41,482 nucleotides of DNA, from NCBI GenBank assembly GCA_016207275.1, contig JACQPY010000001.1, positions 1 through 41,482 on the forward strand, in the 5' to 3' direction. Under the pieces are notes generated by a model. It was not told the DNA's origin, did not search any database, and saw only the letters and a program-made list of their open reading frames with translations. Each line of letters begins with the position of its first letter. Within the stretch, counting starts at the first letter, position 1. The translations under genes were made by a program, and so were the position numbers. The DNA comes from Candidatus Kerfeldbacteria bacterium (GTDB lineage Bacteria; Patescibacteriota; Patescibacteriia; SBBC01). Below, one piece after another: positions 13,783 to 21,998 of the stretch.

Positions 13783-13851
13783 CTAGCTGCTAGCTTTTAG
13801 TTGATAGCTTATAGTAGTTGCCACTATCAGCTAAAAGCTGTAAGCTAAAAG
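13783..13851. repeat. Heptad-repeat stem-loop 1 (consensus NTAGYTN)
   Basis: Consecutive 7-nt units CTAGCTG, CTAGCTT, TTAGTTG, ATAGCTT, ATAGTAG run to 13817, then after 6 nt the complementary units CTATCAG, CTAAAAG, CTGTAAG, CTAAAAG run to 13851. The two halves can form a long imperfect hairpin. It starts right after the FNR gene and ends 10 nt before the next ATG. See the two related arrays at 32645 and 39523. Confidence 0.75.
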
Positions 13852-13860
13852 TTATTGTTT

Positions 13861-14229
13861 ATGGAACTTACCAAGCCCGGCGGAGCCGGGTCCGGCCTCG
13901 CCGGAAAAAAATGCGTGCCCTGCGAAGGCGGCGAGCCACCGTTGCGACCGGATCAGATTGATCAGTTCCGACCGCAGGTACCTGATTGGCACGTCGAAAC
14001 AGTCGATGGCCATCCCAGTTTGGTCAAAACGTTCACCTTTAAAGATTTCGTTGGCTCAATTGACTTTGTGAACAAAGTCAGAGACGTGGCTGAAGGCGAA
14101 GGGCATCACCCGGATTTGAAAATACACTGGAACAAAGTTCGGGTGGAAAACTGGACGCACGCCACCGGCGGTTTGCACGAAAACGACTTTATTCTGGCAG
14201 CCAAGATTGATCAATTGGTCAAGTCCTGA
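13861..14229 (+). CDS. Pterin-4a-carbinolamine dehydratase family protein
   Basis: A 122-residue PCD/DCoH-fold protein. The family landmarks are present: CVPCEGGEPPL near residue 18, then W near the middle of the first strand, FKDFVGSIDFVNKVRDVAEGEGHHPDL (the HHPD motif of the active site), then VRVENWTHATGGLHENDF. It would dehydrate 4a-hydroxytetrahydropterins or serve a related role in pterin chemistry. The start is the ATG at 13861; the tracked TTG is 2 codons earlier. The extra segment PGGAGSGLAG before KKCVPCEGG is encoded entirely by two palindromes listed separately. Confidence 0.88.
   Translation: MELTKPGGAGSGLAGKKCVPCEGGEPPLRPDQIDQFRPQVPDWHVETVDGHPSLVKTFTFKDFVGSIDFVNKVRDVAEGEGHHPDLKIHWNKVRVENWTHATGGLHENDFILAAKIDQLVKS
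13876..13905 (+). repeat. Tandem 15+15-nt palindromes inside a coding region
   Basis: CCCGGC-GGA-GCCGGG (13876-13890) adjoins TCCGGC-CTC-GCCGGA (13891-13905). Together they add ten in-frame codons to the pterin dehydratase gene just before its first conserved motif, where the family has a short variable N-terminus. The shape (two 15-nt hairpins with 6-bp stems and 3-nt loops, no spacer) repeats that of 812-841. Confidence 0.7.
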
Positions 14230-14235
14230 ATTGAG

Positions 14236-14372
14236 TTTCCCTCCTGTCAGACCTCTCGGCCCTGCCTCGGCATCGAGGGCTCGGCATCGAGATGAGCTCG
14301 TCGTTCGAGACCCTGAGGGGTCCTCAGATCCTGAACGGGAGGCCGAAGGGGGAGGGAAATGCGGCGGAGCCG
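14236..14372. repeat. Nested palindromes in a 480-nt gene-free gap
   Basis: An outer perfect 9-bp stem TTTCCCTCC/GGAGGGAAA (14236-14244/14351-14359) encloses the palindrome CTCGGCATCGAG twice (14266-14277 and 14280-14291) and GACCC-TGAG-GGGTC (14309-14322). CGGC-GGA-GCCG (14362-14372) follows; its core equals the first palindrome in the pterin dehydratase gene. No ORF here has coding character. Confidence 0.55.
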
Positions 14373-14423
14373 AAAGGGAGGCGGGAGCTGGCCGCAAAGA
14401 TAGACCGCGTCGCTGCCTGAGGC

Positions 14424-14451
14424 TTGACAGAATTTTGGGATCCGGTATACT
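14424..14451 (+). promoter_or_regulatory. Promoter of a probable structured RNA
   Basis: TTGACA (14424-14429), 16-nt spacer, TATACT (14446-14451). Transcription would begin near 14458. Confidence 0.65.
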
Positions 14452-14457
14452 TCGAAG

Positions 14458-14687
14458 CCTGAAGTTTTTGACTCGCTCATTGTTGCCCGGGGGTTTCTGG
14501 GACTTCCAGGAAAGGATTCACACGGAGGTGATGCGATTCTCATCGCTCACGGCGCCGTGACCACTTGGATTTCTCCGGTCATCCTCGGGCTAATAGTGCC
14601 CGAGAGCGTTGCAGCAGGATGAGGCGCGTTTTGGGGGAAGGCGCGGCGCATCTTTGCTAGCACTCGCTCTCGGGCCTTTTCCTTTTT
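14458..14687 (+). ncRNA. Structured RNA or attenuating leader, unassigned
   Basis: A promoter-to-terminator unit of about 230 nt with no convincing ORF. It contains a compact arm CACGG/CCGTG (14521-14525/14555-14559) that encloses a second stem GTGA-GCGAT/ATCGC-TCAC. Near the 3' end the strand GCCCGAG (14598-14604) can pair either with CTCGGGC just upstream (14584-14590) or with CGCTCTCGGGC downstream as the terminator, which is the hallmark of an attenuator. A ten-codon ORF (ATG at 14531) sits too close to its GGAGG for normal initiation. I recognise no known family (not 6S, tmRNA or SRP by their conserved words). It precedes the DUF5654 gene. Confidence 0.5.
14598..14687 (+). terminator. 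Terminator with an 11-bp stem and a competing upstream pairing
   Basis: GCCCGAGAGCG (14598-14608) pairs with CGCTCTCGGGC (14665-14675), followed by CTTTTCCTTTTT. The 56-nt loop has its own GC-rich pairing. Confidence 0.65.
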
Positions 14688-14713
14688 ACAGACTAATAAT
14701 ATACTGGCGGTGT

Positions 14714-14968
14714 ATGGTGCAGCGGGACATGCTGAAGCGGATGATTGAGTTGGCCACTAGCGCACTCGGGCTAGTGGCGGCCTTGGCCTGGAACTCGGCG
14801 ATTATCGAACTTTTCAAGCGAATCTTTGGCGATGTATCAGGGATTATTAGTTTGTTCGGCTACGCGGTCGTGGTGACGGTGATTGCGGTGCTGGTGGTGA
14901 ACAAACTGCAACGGATGGAGCGGCGACTGGCGGAAAAAGAAAAACAGACTGGTCCGCCGCAGTCGTAG
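14714..14968 (+). CDS. DUF5654 family membrane protein
   Basis: 84 residues. Two hydrophobic helices (about residues 12-30 and 42-61) bracket a short loop, and the first contains LGLVAALAWNSAIIELFKRIFG, the signature of DUF5654. A charged helical tail (MERRLAEKEKQ) follows. The family's function is unknown. I use the ATG at 14714; the longer tracked ORF would start inside the terminator of the upstream RNA. Confidence 0.8.
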   Translation: MVQRDMLKRMIELATSALGLVAALAWNSAIIELFKRIFGDVSGIISLFGYAVVVTVIAVLVVNKLQRMERRLAEKEKQTGPPQS

Positions 14969-14990
14969 TACCTCCCCCTGCCTATTGGCA

Positions 14991-15119
14991 GCCCCCGCCT
15001 AGCTTAGGAGGGGGCGCTGCGAAGCGGAGGGGAGTGGATACCCCTCCCTAGCCACCACTCGTCCCCCTCGTCAAGCTCGGAGTCGAGTGGTTGGTCTAAC
15101 CTCCCCTTGGAAGGGGAGG
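14991..15119. repeat. Hairpin cluster between DUF5654 and rhomboid genes
   Basis: Perfect stems in a 156-nt convergent gap: GCCCCC/GGGGGC around CCTA-GCT-TAGG (14991-15015), CGCT-GCGA-AGCG (15015-15026), CCACTCG/CGAGTGG (15055-15061/15084-15090), and CCTCCCCTT-GG-AAGGGGAGG (15100-15119). Some may act as terminators for the two convergent genes, although T tracts are poor. Confidence 0.55.
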
Positions 15120-15124
15120 GGCTG

Positions 15125-15784
15125 CTACACCCACCGCGCGATGGTCGGTTTTGCTTTGACGAAAAGTCGGGTGACGAGATAGCCGAAGGCAAAGCCGCCG
15201 ATGTGCGCGAAGTACGCTACTCCACCGCCCTGGCTGGCGAATGACCCCGCGCCAGCAATGAACTGGAACAAGATCCAGTAGAAGAGCATGGCGGAAGCCG
15301 GAACCGTCGACACTCCCAGAAAACCGAAGGTCCATAGCACGTCAATGCGTTCGCGCGGAAACAGGACGAGGTAGCCGCCCATCACGCCGGCAATGGCGCC
15401 GGACGCGCCGAGGTTGGGGATGGTTGAACTCGGATTGATGGCGACTTGCAGCGCTGATCCGGCCAGACCGGCGAGGAGGTAGAAGCCGAAGTAGCGGACG
15501 TGTCCAAAGCGATCCTCCAAGTTATCACCGAAGATGTTGAGGAACAGCATGTTGCCGATGATGTGCGCTAGGCCGCCGTGCAGGAACATGGCGGTAAGCA
15601 TGGTTAAGAGGCTCTGACCGGCGATGATCTTGGCGGGAATCATGGCGTACTGTTCGATGAATTGCCTGAGTCCGGTCTCGCCGAGGAAGAACATGTATAC
15701 GAAAACCGCCACGTTCAGGCCAATCAGGCTGTACGTCACATAGGGTGTTCGGCCGGAAGGATTGTGGTCGCGAATGGGGATCAT
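15125..15784 (-). CDS. Rhomboid family intramembrane serine protease
   Basis: A 219-residue polytopic membrane protein with six or seven membrane helices. The rhomboid landmarks are in order: HGGLAHIIGNMLFL (about residue 69), GASGAIAG with the nucleophilic serine (about residue 126), and HIGGFAFG with the catalytic histidine (about residue 193). It cleaves membrane-anchored substrates within the bilayer. The N-terminus MIPIRDHNPS matches the family. It stands alone on the minus strand, and its substrate is not evident. Confidence 0.92.
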   Translation of the reverse strand: MIPIRDHNPSGRTPYVTYSLIGLNVAVFVYMFFLGETGLRQFIEQYAMIPAKIIAGQSLLTMLTAMFLHGGLAHIIGNMLFLNIFGDNLEDRFGHVRYFGFYLLAGLAGSALQVAINPSSTIPNLGASGAIAGVMGGYLVLFPRERIDVLWTFGFLGVSTVPASAMLFYWILFQFIAGAGSFASQGGGVAYFAHIGGFAFGYLVTRLFVKAKPTIARWV

Positions 15785-15889
15785 GGTTTGATCCTTTGAT
15801 GTTGCTCAACGGCGGCAGACGCTTGGCCAGCTACGTTGATCAGTTTAGCACAAATCTAGACCAGCGGAGCGTTGGTCGGGGTTACGGGA

Positions 15890-16111
15890 TTAGGCCGCGG
15901 TGGCAGCGGCGGCCGGCTTTGTTGCTTCAGTCAACTCGCGGAGGCGTTTTGTTTCCCGCCGAATGCAGGACGTACAGGCCAGCACCCGCCGGCCATTGAT
16001 GAACAACGTTTGGAGGTTGACGCGGACCCGGCGCGCCGTGGCGATGTTGGAATGACTGCGATGGTTGATGTTGCGCGAGTCGCGGCCGCAGATGGTACAG
16101 GCTTGAGCCAT
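15890..16111 (-). CDS. rpmB: 50S ribosomal protein L28
   Basis: 73 residues beginning MAQACTICGRDSRNINHRSHSN, the L28 N-terminus (CxxC-type start, then the NxxSH motif), followed by RRVRVNLQTLFINGRRVLACTSCIRR. A second Cys pair (ACTSC) suggests the zinc-binding form. The tail is Ala-rich. The start is the ATG at 16111, since the tracked ORF adds 33 residues with no family match. It is separate from the main ribosomal clusters. Confidence 0.85.
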   Translation of the reverse strand: MAQACTICGRDSRNINHRSHSNIATARRVRVNLQTLFINGRRVLACTSCIRRETKRLRELTEATKPAAAATAA

Positions 16112-16299
16112 GTTGAGGGATACAACAAGACGGTTGCTAAGTTTGCCTGCGGAGTGTAGCATACCTCTACCAGTAAGGCAAGGCCCGTTAGAAGTGACGA
16201 ACAAATTCACCCTTCGTACAAACCGCGCTCGGCCTCTCGATTTTAGCAGCTTCCGCCGTCATTTTTCATTCATAGATTTCTAAGGGCCAGTCCTGATCC

Positions 16300-16965
16300 A
16301 TGCTGTTCGGTCTTGAATCGCTCGTCAACCAGCTACCGGTCTTTATCGCCGGCGTGACGGCGTTGATATTTTCCATCGGTTTCCACGAGTTCAGCCACGT
16401 CGCGGTGGCCTATAGCCTGGGTGATACCACGGGGAAGAACGCCGGTCGTTTAACGTTGAATCCGCTCAAGCACCTCGACCCGGTCGGCACCCTGCTGATT
16501 TTGCTCGGCGCCTTCATTGGCTGGGGCCGGCCAGCGCCGTTCAATCCACAAAACCTTCGCTATCAGCGCTACGGTTCGGCCTTTGTGGCCTTAGGCGGGC
16601 CAGCCTCGAACTTGCTGCTGTTTACTATTTTCAGCTTGGTTTTGCGGTTGGTCTACCCACTGTTCGGACCGGAAAATCTGCTGACGGTGTTCTTGCAGAT
16701 CTTTGTAATCATGAACGCCTCGCTGCTGTTGTTCAACCTGGTGCCCTTGCCGCCGCTCGATGGCTCCTGGCTGCTGCTAGCTTTGCTGCCGCGGGCAGCT
16801 GACCCGTTGCGGGAATTGCTCAGTCGCTACGGCTGGGCCCTGCTCCTGGCCGTGATTTTTCTGGACTTCGGCTTGCGGGTGCCCATTATCAGCCCCTTTC
16901 TCTACGGCGGCGTGTTGTTTTTGACCAACCTCGTTGGCATCGTTCCGTACCTGGGTACGATTTGA
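16300..16965 (+). CDS. M50 family site-2-type zinc metalloprotease
   Basis: A 221-residue integral membrane protein. HEFSH near residue 29 provides the HExxH zinc ligands, and LPPLDG near residue 150 the third ligand, as in S2P/SpoIVFB-type proteases. GRPAPFNPQNLR between them is also typical. There is no PDZ domain, so it belongs to the short group. It would cleave membrane-embedded substrates; the target is unknown. A hairpin CCCGTACC/GGTACGGG follows the stop, just before the rpsL promoter. Confidence 0.9.
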   Translation: MLFGLESLVNQLPVFIAGVTALIFSIGFHEFSHVAVAYSLGDTTGKNAGRLTLNPLKHLDPVGTLLILLGAFIGWGRPAPFNPQNLRYQRYGSAFVALGGPASNLLLFTIFSLVLRLVYPLFGPENLLTVFLQIFVIMNASLLLFNLVPLPPLDGSWLLLALLPRAADPLRELLSRYGWALLLAVIFLDFGLRVPIISPFLYGGVLFLTNLVGIVPYLGTI

Positions 16966-17000
16966 CCCCGTACCATTTTTTACTGGGACAAGGTACGGGA

Positions 17001-17029
17001 TTGACATCTTTTTCTCATCCTGGTAGACT
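17001..17029 (+). promoter_or_regulatory. Promoter of the str operon
   Basis: TTGACA (17001-17006), 17-nt spacer, TAGACT (17024-17029), about 58 nt before rpsL. Confidence 0.7.
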
Positions 17030-17086
17030 GGCAGTGGTTCTTCGTTTCCCCTACCATGGCGGAATTTTATTTGAACTCACAAATGC

Positions 17087-17512
17087 ATGCCGACTATTAG
17101 TCAGCTCGTCCGTCGCGGCCGGAAAGCCTCGCGGACAAAATCGAAGACGCCAGCCTTGCAGACCGTGCTTAACGCTTTGAAACGCCGGCGGGCCGAGCTA
17201 CCTAAAGGGAGTCCGTTTAAGCGCGGCGTTTGTATCAAGGTGACGACCATGACGCCGAAGAAGCCGAACTCGGCCTTGCGCAAGATCGCCCGGGTCCGTT
17301 TATCAAATGGCCAGGAAGTGACGGCCTACATCCCCGGCATTGGCCATAACCTGCAAGAGCACTCCATCGTTTTGATCCGCGGCGGCCGCGTCAAGGACTT
17401 GCCGGGCGTTCGCTACCACATCGTCCGCGGCGTCTACGATACCCAGGGCGTCAACGATCGTCACCAAGGTCGCAGCTTGTATGGGGCTAAACAGCCGTCG
17501 GAGAAAGGCTAA
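17087..17512 (+). CDS. rpsL: 30S ribosomal protein S12
   Basis: 141 residues, a little longer than the usual 123-137. The universally conserved decoding-site segments [11 protein letters not shown] and [16 protein letters not shown] are intact, with lysine at the streptomycin-sensitivity position. It monitors codon-anticodon pairing in the A site. It is first in the str operon and followed 3 nt later by rpsG. Confidence 0.97.
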   Translation: MPTISQLVRRGRKASRTKSKTPALQTVLNALKRRRAELPKGSPFKRGVCIKVTTMTPKKPNSALRKIARVRLSNGQEVTAYIPGIGHNLQEHSIVLIRGGRVKDLPGVRYHIVRGVYDTQGVNDRHQGRSLYGAKQPSEKG

Positions 17513-17515
17513 CCG

Positions 17516-17980
17516 ATGCGCGGCAAACGAGCACCGCAGCGGGAGATCGCGCCTGATCCGCGGTACAATTCGACCCTGATCGCCAAGTTCATCAATCATG
17601 TCATGGAGCGCGGCAAGAAGTCGGTGGCGCAGAAGATCGTCTACGGAGCCTTTGTCTTGGTTAAAGAAAAATCAAAACAGGATCCGTTAGGTGTCTTTGA
17701 CACGGCGATGAAAAATGTGGCGCCGATTCTGGAAGTCAAGTCGAAGCGCGTCGGCGGCGCGAATTACCAAATCCCGATCGAAGTGCGCGGCGATCGACGG
17801 ATTGCCTTGGCCATGCGCTGGATTATTGACGCGGCCAAGAATAAAAAGGGTCGGGCGATGCCCGATAAGCTAGCCCAGGAGTTGCTTGAAGCCAGCCAGA
17901 ACCAAGGCGACGCCGTCAAGAAACGGGCGGACGTGCACCGGATGGCCGAAGCGAATCGGGCCTTTGCCCATTTTGCATAG
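17516..17980 (+). CDS. rpsG: 30S ribosomal protein S7
   Basis: 154 residues, normal length. MRGKRAPQREIAPDPRYNS and the RWIIDAAKNKKGRAM segment are typical of S7, which nucleates assembly of the 30S head and touches the E-site tRNA. In many bacteria fusA follows directly; here a coiled-coil gene intervenes, starting one base after the stop. Confidence 0.97.
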   Translation: MRGKRAPQREIAPDPRYNSTLIAKFINHVMERGKKSVAQKIVYGAFVLVKEKSKQDPLGVFDTAMKNVAPILEVKSKRVGGANYQIPIEVRGDRRIALAMRWIIDAAKNKKGRAMPDKLAQELLEASQNQGDAVKKRADVHRMAEANRAFAHFA

Positions 17981-17981
17981 C

Positions 17982-18413
17982 ATGGGCGACGTTCCCCGCG
18001 GGCACGAGCGCCTATCCGATCCAGGCGAACTCGACAAACTAGGCCGTTCACCAGAAGTTCAGGCCGCCCACGATATCGTGGCGCGGAAGTTTGATGAACT
18101 CCTGCAGTCCGAAACGTTGTCGCGCGAGTTGATTGAAGAGATTACCGAATTGAAGCGGGAAATGTTTTGGCTTAACAGCCAGATCGACGCCGAGATCGAT
18201 AAACGACCCGATGCTCAACGACTTGCCCTGCGCCAGGAACGAACCGATATTTTTAAACGGTCTGAGCAAGCCCTCGATCATTTTCGGGTTCATCAGGCCG
18301 AAGAAACCGAGGATTACCTGGCGGTGCTTCGAACGTACCGCGATCAGCTTGAGCAGCTGCTGGAACGGCTTCAATCGGAGGGCGAGCAGTCTAAGTCAGG
18401 CGGCTCTTCGTAA
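17982..18413 (+). CDS. Charged coiled-coil protein of unknown function
   Basis: A 143-residue protein, rich in Glu, Arg, Gln and Leu, almost entirely helical, with heptad-like spacing from about residue 35 to 130 (ELIEEITELKREMFWLN, YRDQLEQLLERLQ). No catalytic motif or membrane segment. It starts at the ATG 1 nt after rpsG and ends 9 nt before fusA, so it is part of the str operon. This insertion between S7 and EF-G is unusual. A ribosome-associated role would fit the position but is only an inference. Confidence 0.65.
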   Translation: MGDVPRGHERLSDPGELDKLGRSPEVQAAHDIVARKFDELLQSETLSRELIEEITELKREMFWLNSQIDAEIDKRPDAQRLALRQERTDIFKRSEQALDHFRVHQAEETEDYLAVLRTYRDQLEQLLERLQSEGEQSKSGGSS

Positions 18414-18422
18414 ACCGCGACC

Positions 18423-20513
18423 ATGGCCCGAGAGTACAGCCTAGAAAAAACACGGAACATCGGTATTATCGCTCACATTGACGCCGGCAAGACCACGGTG
18501 TCGGAGCGAATTTTGTTTTACACCGGCAAGAAGCACAAGATCGGCGAGGTCCACGAAGGCGAAGCGGAAATGGACTGGATGGAACAGGAAAAAGAGCGCG
18601 GTATCACCATTACGGCCGCGGCCACGACCTGCTTTTGGTAAGCCAGCCGCATCAAACTGATTGATACGCCCGGCCACATTGACTTCACGGTCGAAGTCCA
18701 GCGCAGCTTACGGGTGCTGGACGGCGGAGTGGTGGTCTTCGACGGCGTGGCCGGGGTTGAACCGCAGTCGGAAACCGTCTGGCACCAAGCGGAAAAGTTC
18801 AACGTGCCGCGGATTTGCTTCATCAACAAGATGGATCGGATGGGCGCCGATTTTTACACTGACGTTAAGAGCATTCATGAGCGCTTGACCACTGACGCCT
18901 ACCCGGTGCAATTACCGATCGGCGCGGCCGAGACCTTCAAGGGTATTATCGACTTGTTCGAGCGCCAAGCGGAAATCTACAAAGATGATTTGGGCAAAGA
19001 GTTCGAGGGCGTGGCCGTTCCAGACGAGATGAAGGATAAGGTCGAGGAGTATCGCCACCGTTTGGTCGAAGCGATTTCCGAGACCGATGATGCGCTGCTG
19101 GAAAAGTACTTGGCTGGCACTGAACCGACCGTGGCTGAGCTGAAGGCCGCCTTGCGTCAAGCCGTGATCGCCAACAAGCTCGTGCCCATACTCTGCGGCT
19201 CGGCCTTGAAGAACAAAGGCGTCCAATTTTTGCTCGACGCCGTGGTTGAGTACTTGCCTAGTCCGCTGGACATTCCAGCGGTCAAGGGAACTGACCCAAA
19301 AACCGGCGCCGCCTTAGAACGGTCAGCCGACGACGCCGCACCGTTTACTGCCCTGGCTTTCAAGATTACGGCCGATCCATTCGTCGGCAAGCTAGCGTTT
19401 TTCCGGGTCTATTCCGGAAGCTTGAAGTCCGGATCGTACGTCTTAAACGCTTCCACTGGTCAGCAAGAGCGGATCGGCCGAATTGTCCGCTTGCACGCTA
19501 ACCACCGCGAAGAGGTGCATGAGGTGTATGCGGGTGAAATCGCCGCGGCGGTCGGCTTAAAGAGCACGACTACTGGCAACACGCTGTCCGATCCAAACCA
19601 CCCGATCGTGCTCGAATCGATTACCTTCCCTGATCCCGTCATCCATATCGCCATTGAACCAAAGACCAAGCAGGACCAGGAGAAGATGGGTTTGGCCCTC
19701 GCCCGGTTGGCCGAGGAAGATCCGACGTTCCGGGTGCGGAGCGATGAAGAGACTGCCCAGACCATCATTTCGGGAATGGGCGAGTTGCACCTGGAAATCA
19801 TCGTTGACCGGATGAAGCGGGAGTTCAAAGTGGAGGCTAACGTCGGTAAGCCGCAAGTGGCCTACCGCGAAACGATCACCAAACCAGCTGAAGGTGAAGG
19901 CAAGTACATTCGCCAAACCGGCGGCCGCGGACAGTACGGTCACTGCTGGCTGCGGGTCGAACCGCTGGCGTCAGGCACGGGCAAGGGCTACGAATTCGTC
20001 GACGAAGTTAGGGGCGGCGTCATTCCCAAAGAGTACATTACGCCGATCAACAAAGGCGTTCAGGAAGCCTTAGATCGCGGCATCCTGGCCGGCTATCCGG
20101 TCGTTGACGTTAAGGCGGTAGTCTACGACGGCAGCTACCACGAGGTTGATTCATCCGAGGCAGCCTTCAAGATTGCCGGTTCGATGGCGTTCCAGACAGC
20201 CGCTAAAAGGGCCGGACCGGTCCTGCTCGAGCCGATCATGAAGGTCGAGGTCGTGGTCCCGGAGCAGTTCATGGGTGATGTCTTGGGCGACTTGAACAGC
20301 AAGCGCGCCTCGATTAAGGAAATGCGCGACCGCGCCCAGTCAAAGGTTATCGACGCCGACGTGCCGCTGGCGGAAATGTTCGGCTATGCCACATCGCTCC
20401 GGTCGATGACCCAGGGCCGCGCCTCCTATACCATGGAGTTTTCCCGCTACGAGCAAGTGCCCAAGCACGTGGCTGAGGCCATTATTGTTAAGAGCGGGAA
20501 GGCTCCTTTATAG
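18423..20513 (+). CDS. fusA: Elongation factor G, broken by an in-frame TAA
   Basis: Reading through one stop codon gives about 696 residues, full EF-G length. Part one (72 codons) has the P-loop AHIDAGKTT and the switch-I end [18 protein letters not shown] at 18639-18641 follows; part two continues in the same frame with [16 protein letters not shown] (G3), then NKMDRMG (G4) and domains II-V, ending SGKAPL. EF-G drives translocation and is essential, and no second copy is in the window. The TAA stands where the family has lysine, so one A-to-T change from AAA explains it. Sequencing error is the simplest reading; the alternatives are readthrough or a strain-level mutation. Confidence 0.9.
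18639..18641 (+). other. In-frame TAA within fusA
   Basis: The context is TTT TGG TAA GCC AGC CGC ATC AAA. The reading frame and family alignment are unbroken on both sides. Initiation downstream cannot rescue function, because the P-loop lies upstream. Confidence 0.85.
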
Positions 20514-20659
20514 ACTTCGTTCCTCCACTTTTGTGGGGAAAAATACGTGGATAGTTCGTGGATAAGTTTTGCTCGTTCGAGGGTCGAAAGGCGCTTTCGC
20601 TAATCTTAGCAAAAAAATCACCTTAGTTCCGGGAAAATTTGACGATTAAGCCCTTAGGC

Positions 20660-20688
20660 TTGCAAAGATGGGATATGCCTAGTATAAT
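20660..20688 (+). promoter_or_regulatory. Promoter of tuf
   Basis: TTGCAA (20660-20665), 17-nt spacer, TATAAT (20683-20688). It gives tuf its own promoter within the 270-nt gap after fusA. The remaining gap shows only a small hairpin CCAC-TTTT-GTGG after fusA. Confidence 0.75.
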
Positions 20689-20783
20689 CGGTGGTGCTGC
20701 AGGCAGTGCGGTGTGTTCAAAACGGTTCAAAATTTATTTACTTTAAGAGTCAAAACATTTAGGTAAGCGAGGAAAGACACTAT

Positions 20784-21968
20784 ATGGCAGCCAAGTTTGA
20801 GCGGACTAAGCCACACGTTAACGTCGGCACGATTGGTCACGTCGACCACGGTAAGACTACGCTGACCGCGGCGATTTTGAAGACGCTCCGAGCCAAGGGC
20901 TTCAAGGCCCAGGACAAAGGGGTCGACGACATCGACAACGCGCCTGAGGAAAAAGCGCGGGGAATTACCATTGCCACCGCCCACTGCGAGTACGAGTCGG
21001 AGAAGCGACACTACGCCCACGTCGATTGTCCTGGCCACGCTGACTACGTCAAGAACATGATTACCGGGGCCGCCCAGATGGACGGGGCCATTCTGGTCGT
21101 CTCCGCGGTCGACGGTCCGATGCCGCAGACCCGCGAACACATCCTGCTGGCCAAGCAGGTTGGGGTGCCGCATATCGTCGTCTTCCTCAACAAGGTTGAC
21201 ATGGTCGACGACCAGGAACTGATTGACCTGGTGGAAGTGGAAATCCGCGACCTGCTCAAGAAGTACGAGTTTCCGGGCGAGACCACGCCGATCATCCGCG
21301 GCTCCGCGCTGAAAGCGCTTGAGGGCGAGGCCTCGTCTCAGGACAAGATCATGGAGCTGATCAAGACGCTCGACGAGTACATTCCGGAACCACAGCGTGA
21401 AACCGACAAGCCTTTCTTGATGCCGATTGAGGACATCTTCTCGATTGAGGGTCGCGGGACTGTCGTCACCGGCCGGATTGAGCGCGGGCTGATCAAACTT
21501 AATAATGAGGTGGAGATTGTCGGTTTGCGCGCTACCTCGAAAACGGTGGTAACCGGCATTGAAATGTTCAATAAGCAGCTCGACGAAGGCCGGGCTGGCG
21601 ACAACGCCGGTCTACTGCTCCGCGGTACCAAGAAGGAAGACGTCGAGCGCGGGCAGGTATTAGCCAAGCCCGGCTCGATTACCCCCCATGCCGAGTTTGA
21701 TGCCGAGGTCTACATCCTGACCAAGGAGGAAGGCGGTCGACACACGCCGTTCTTCAAGGGTTACAAGCCGCAGTTCTACGTTCGGACGACCGACGTCACC
21801 GGTGAGGTCGAGCTGCCCAGCGGCACCGAGATGGTCATGCCGGGCGACACGGTCAACCTCAAGATCAAGCTGATTGCCCCGGTCGCGCTCCAAGAGAAGC
21901 AGCGATTCGCCATTCGCGAGGGCGGGCACACGGTCGGCGCCGGCGTAGTCACCAAAATCATCAAGTAA
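20784..21968 (+). CDS. tuf: Elongation factor Tu
   Basis: 394 residues, normal length. GHVDHGKTT (G1), RGITI (switch I), DCPGHADYV (G3) and NKVDMVDD (G4) are intact, followed by the two beta-barrel domains ending VVTKIIK. It delivers aminoacyl-tRNA to the ribosome in its GTP form. GAGGAAAGA lies upstream of the ATG. It is separated from fusA by its own promoter and followed 30 nt later by rpsJ. Confidence 0.98.
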   Translation: MAAKFERTKPHVNVGTIGHVDHGKTTLTAAILKTLRAKGFKAQDKGVDDIDNAPEEKARGITIATAHCEYESEKRHYAHVDCPGHADYVKNMITGAAQMDGAILVVSAVDGPMPQTREHILLAKQVGVPHIVVFLNKVDMVDDQELIDLVEVEIRDLLKKYEFPGETTPIIRGSALKALEGEASSQDKIMELIKTLDEYIPEPQRETDKPFLMPIEDIFSIEGRGTVVTGRIERGLIKLNNEVEIVGLRATSKTVVTGIEMFNKQLDEGRAGDNAGLLLRGTKKEDVERGQVLAKPGSITPHAEFDAEVYILTKEEGGRHTPFFKGYKPQFYVRTTDVTGEVELPSGTEMVMPGDTVNLKIKLIAPVALQEKQRFAIREGGHTVGAGVVTKIIK

Positions 21969-21998
21969 GGGAGACCAACCAGTCGCATTGCTCTTTCT

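Noticed and set aside
15096-15335. Minus-strand ORF at the end of the rhomboid gene
   Set aside because: Frame shadow of rhomboid extended through the hairpin cluster.
18639-18641. General TAA reassignment in this organism
   Set aside because: Other genes in the window, such as tuf, end properly with TAA at family-typical ends.
20546-20565. CGTGGATAG and CGTGGATAA before tuf as DnaA boxes
   Set aside because: Each differs from the consensus and there are only two, with no AT-rich region or dnaA/dnaN genes nearby.
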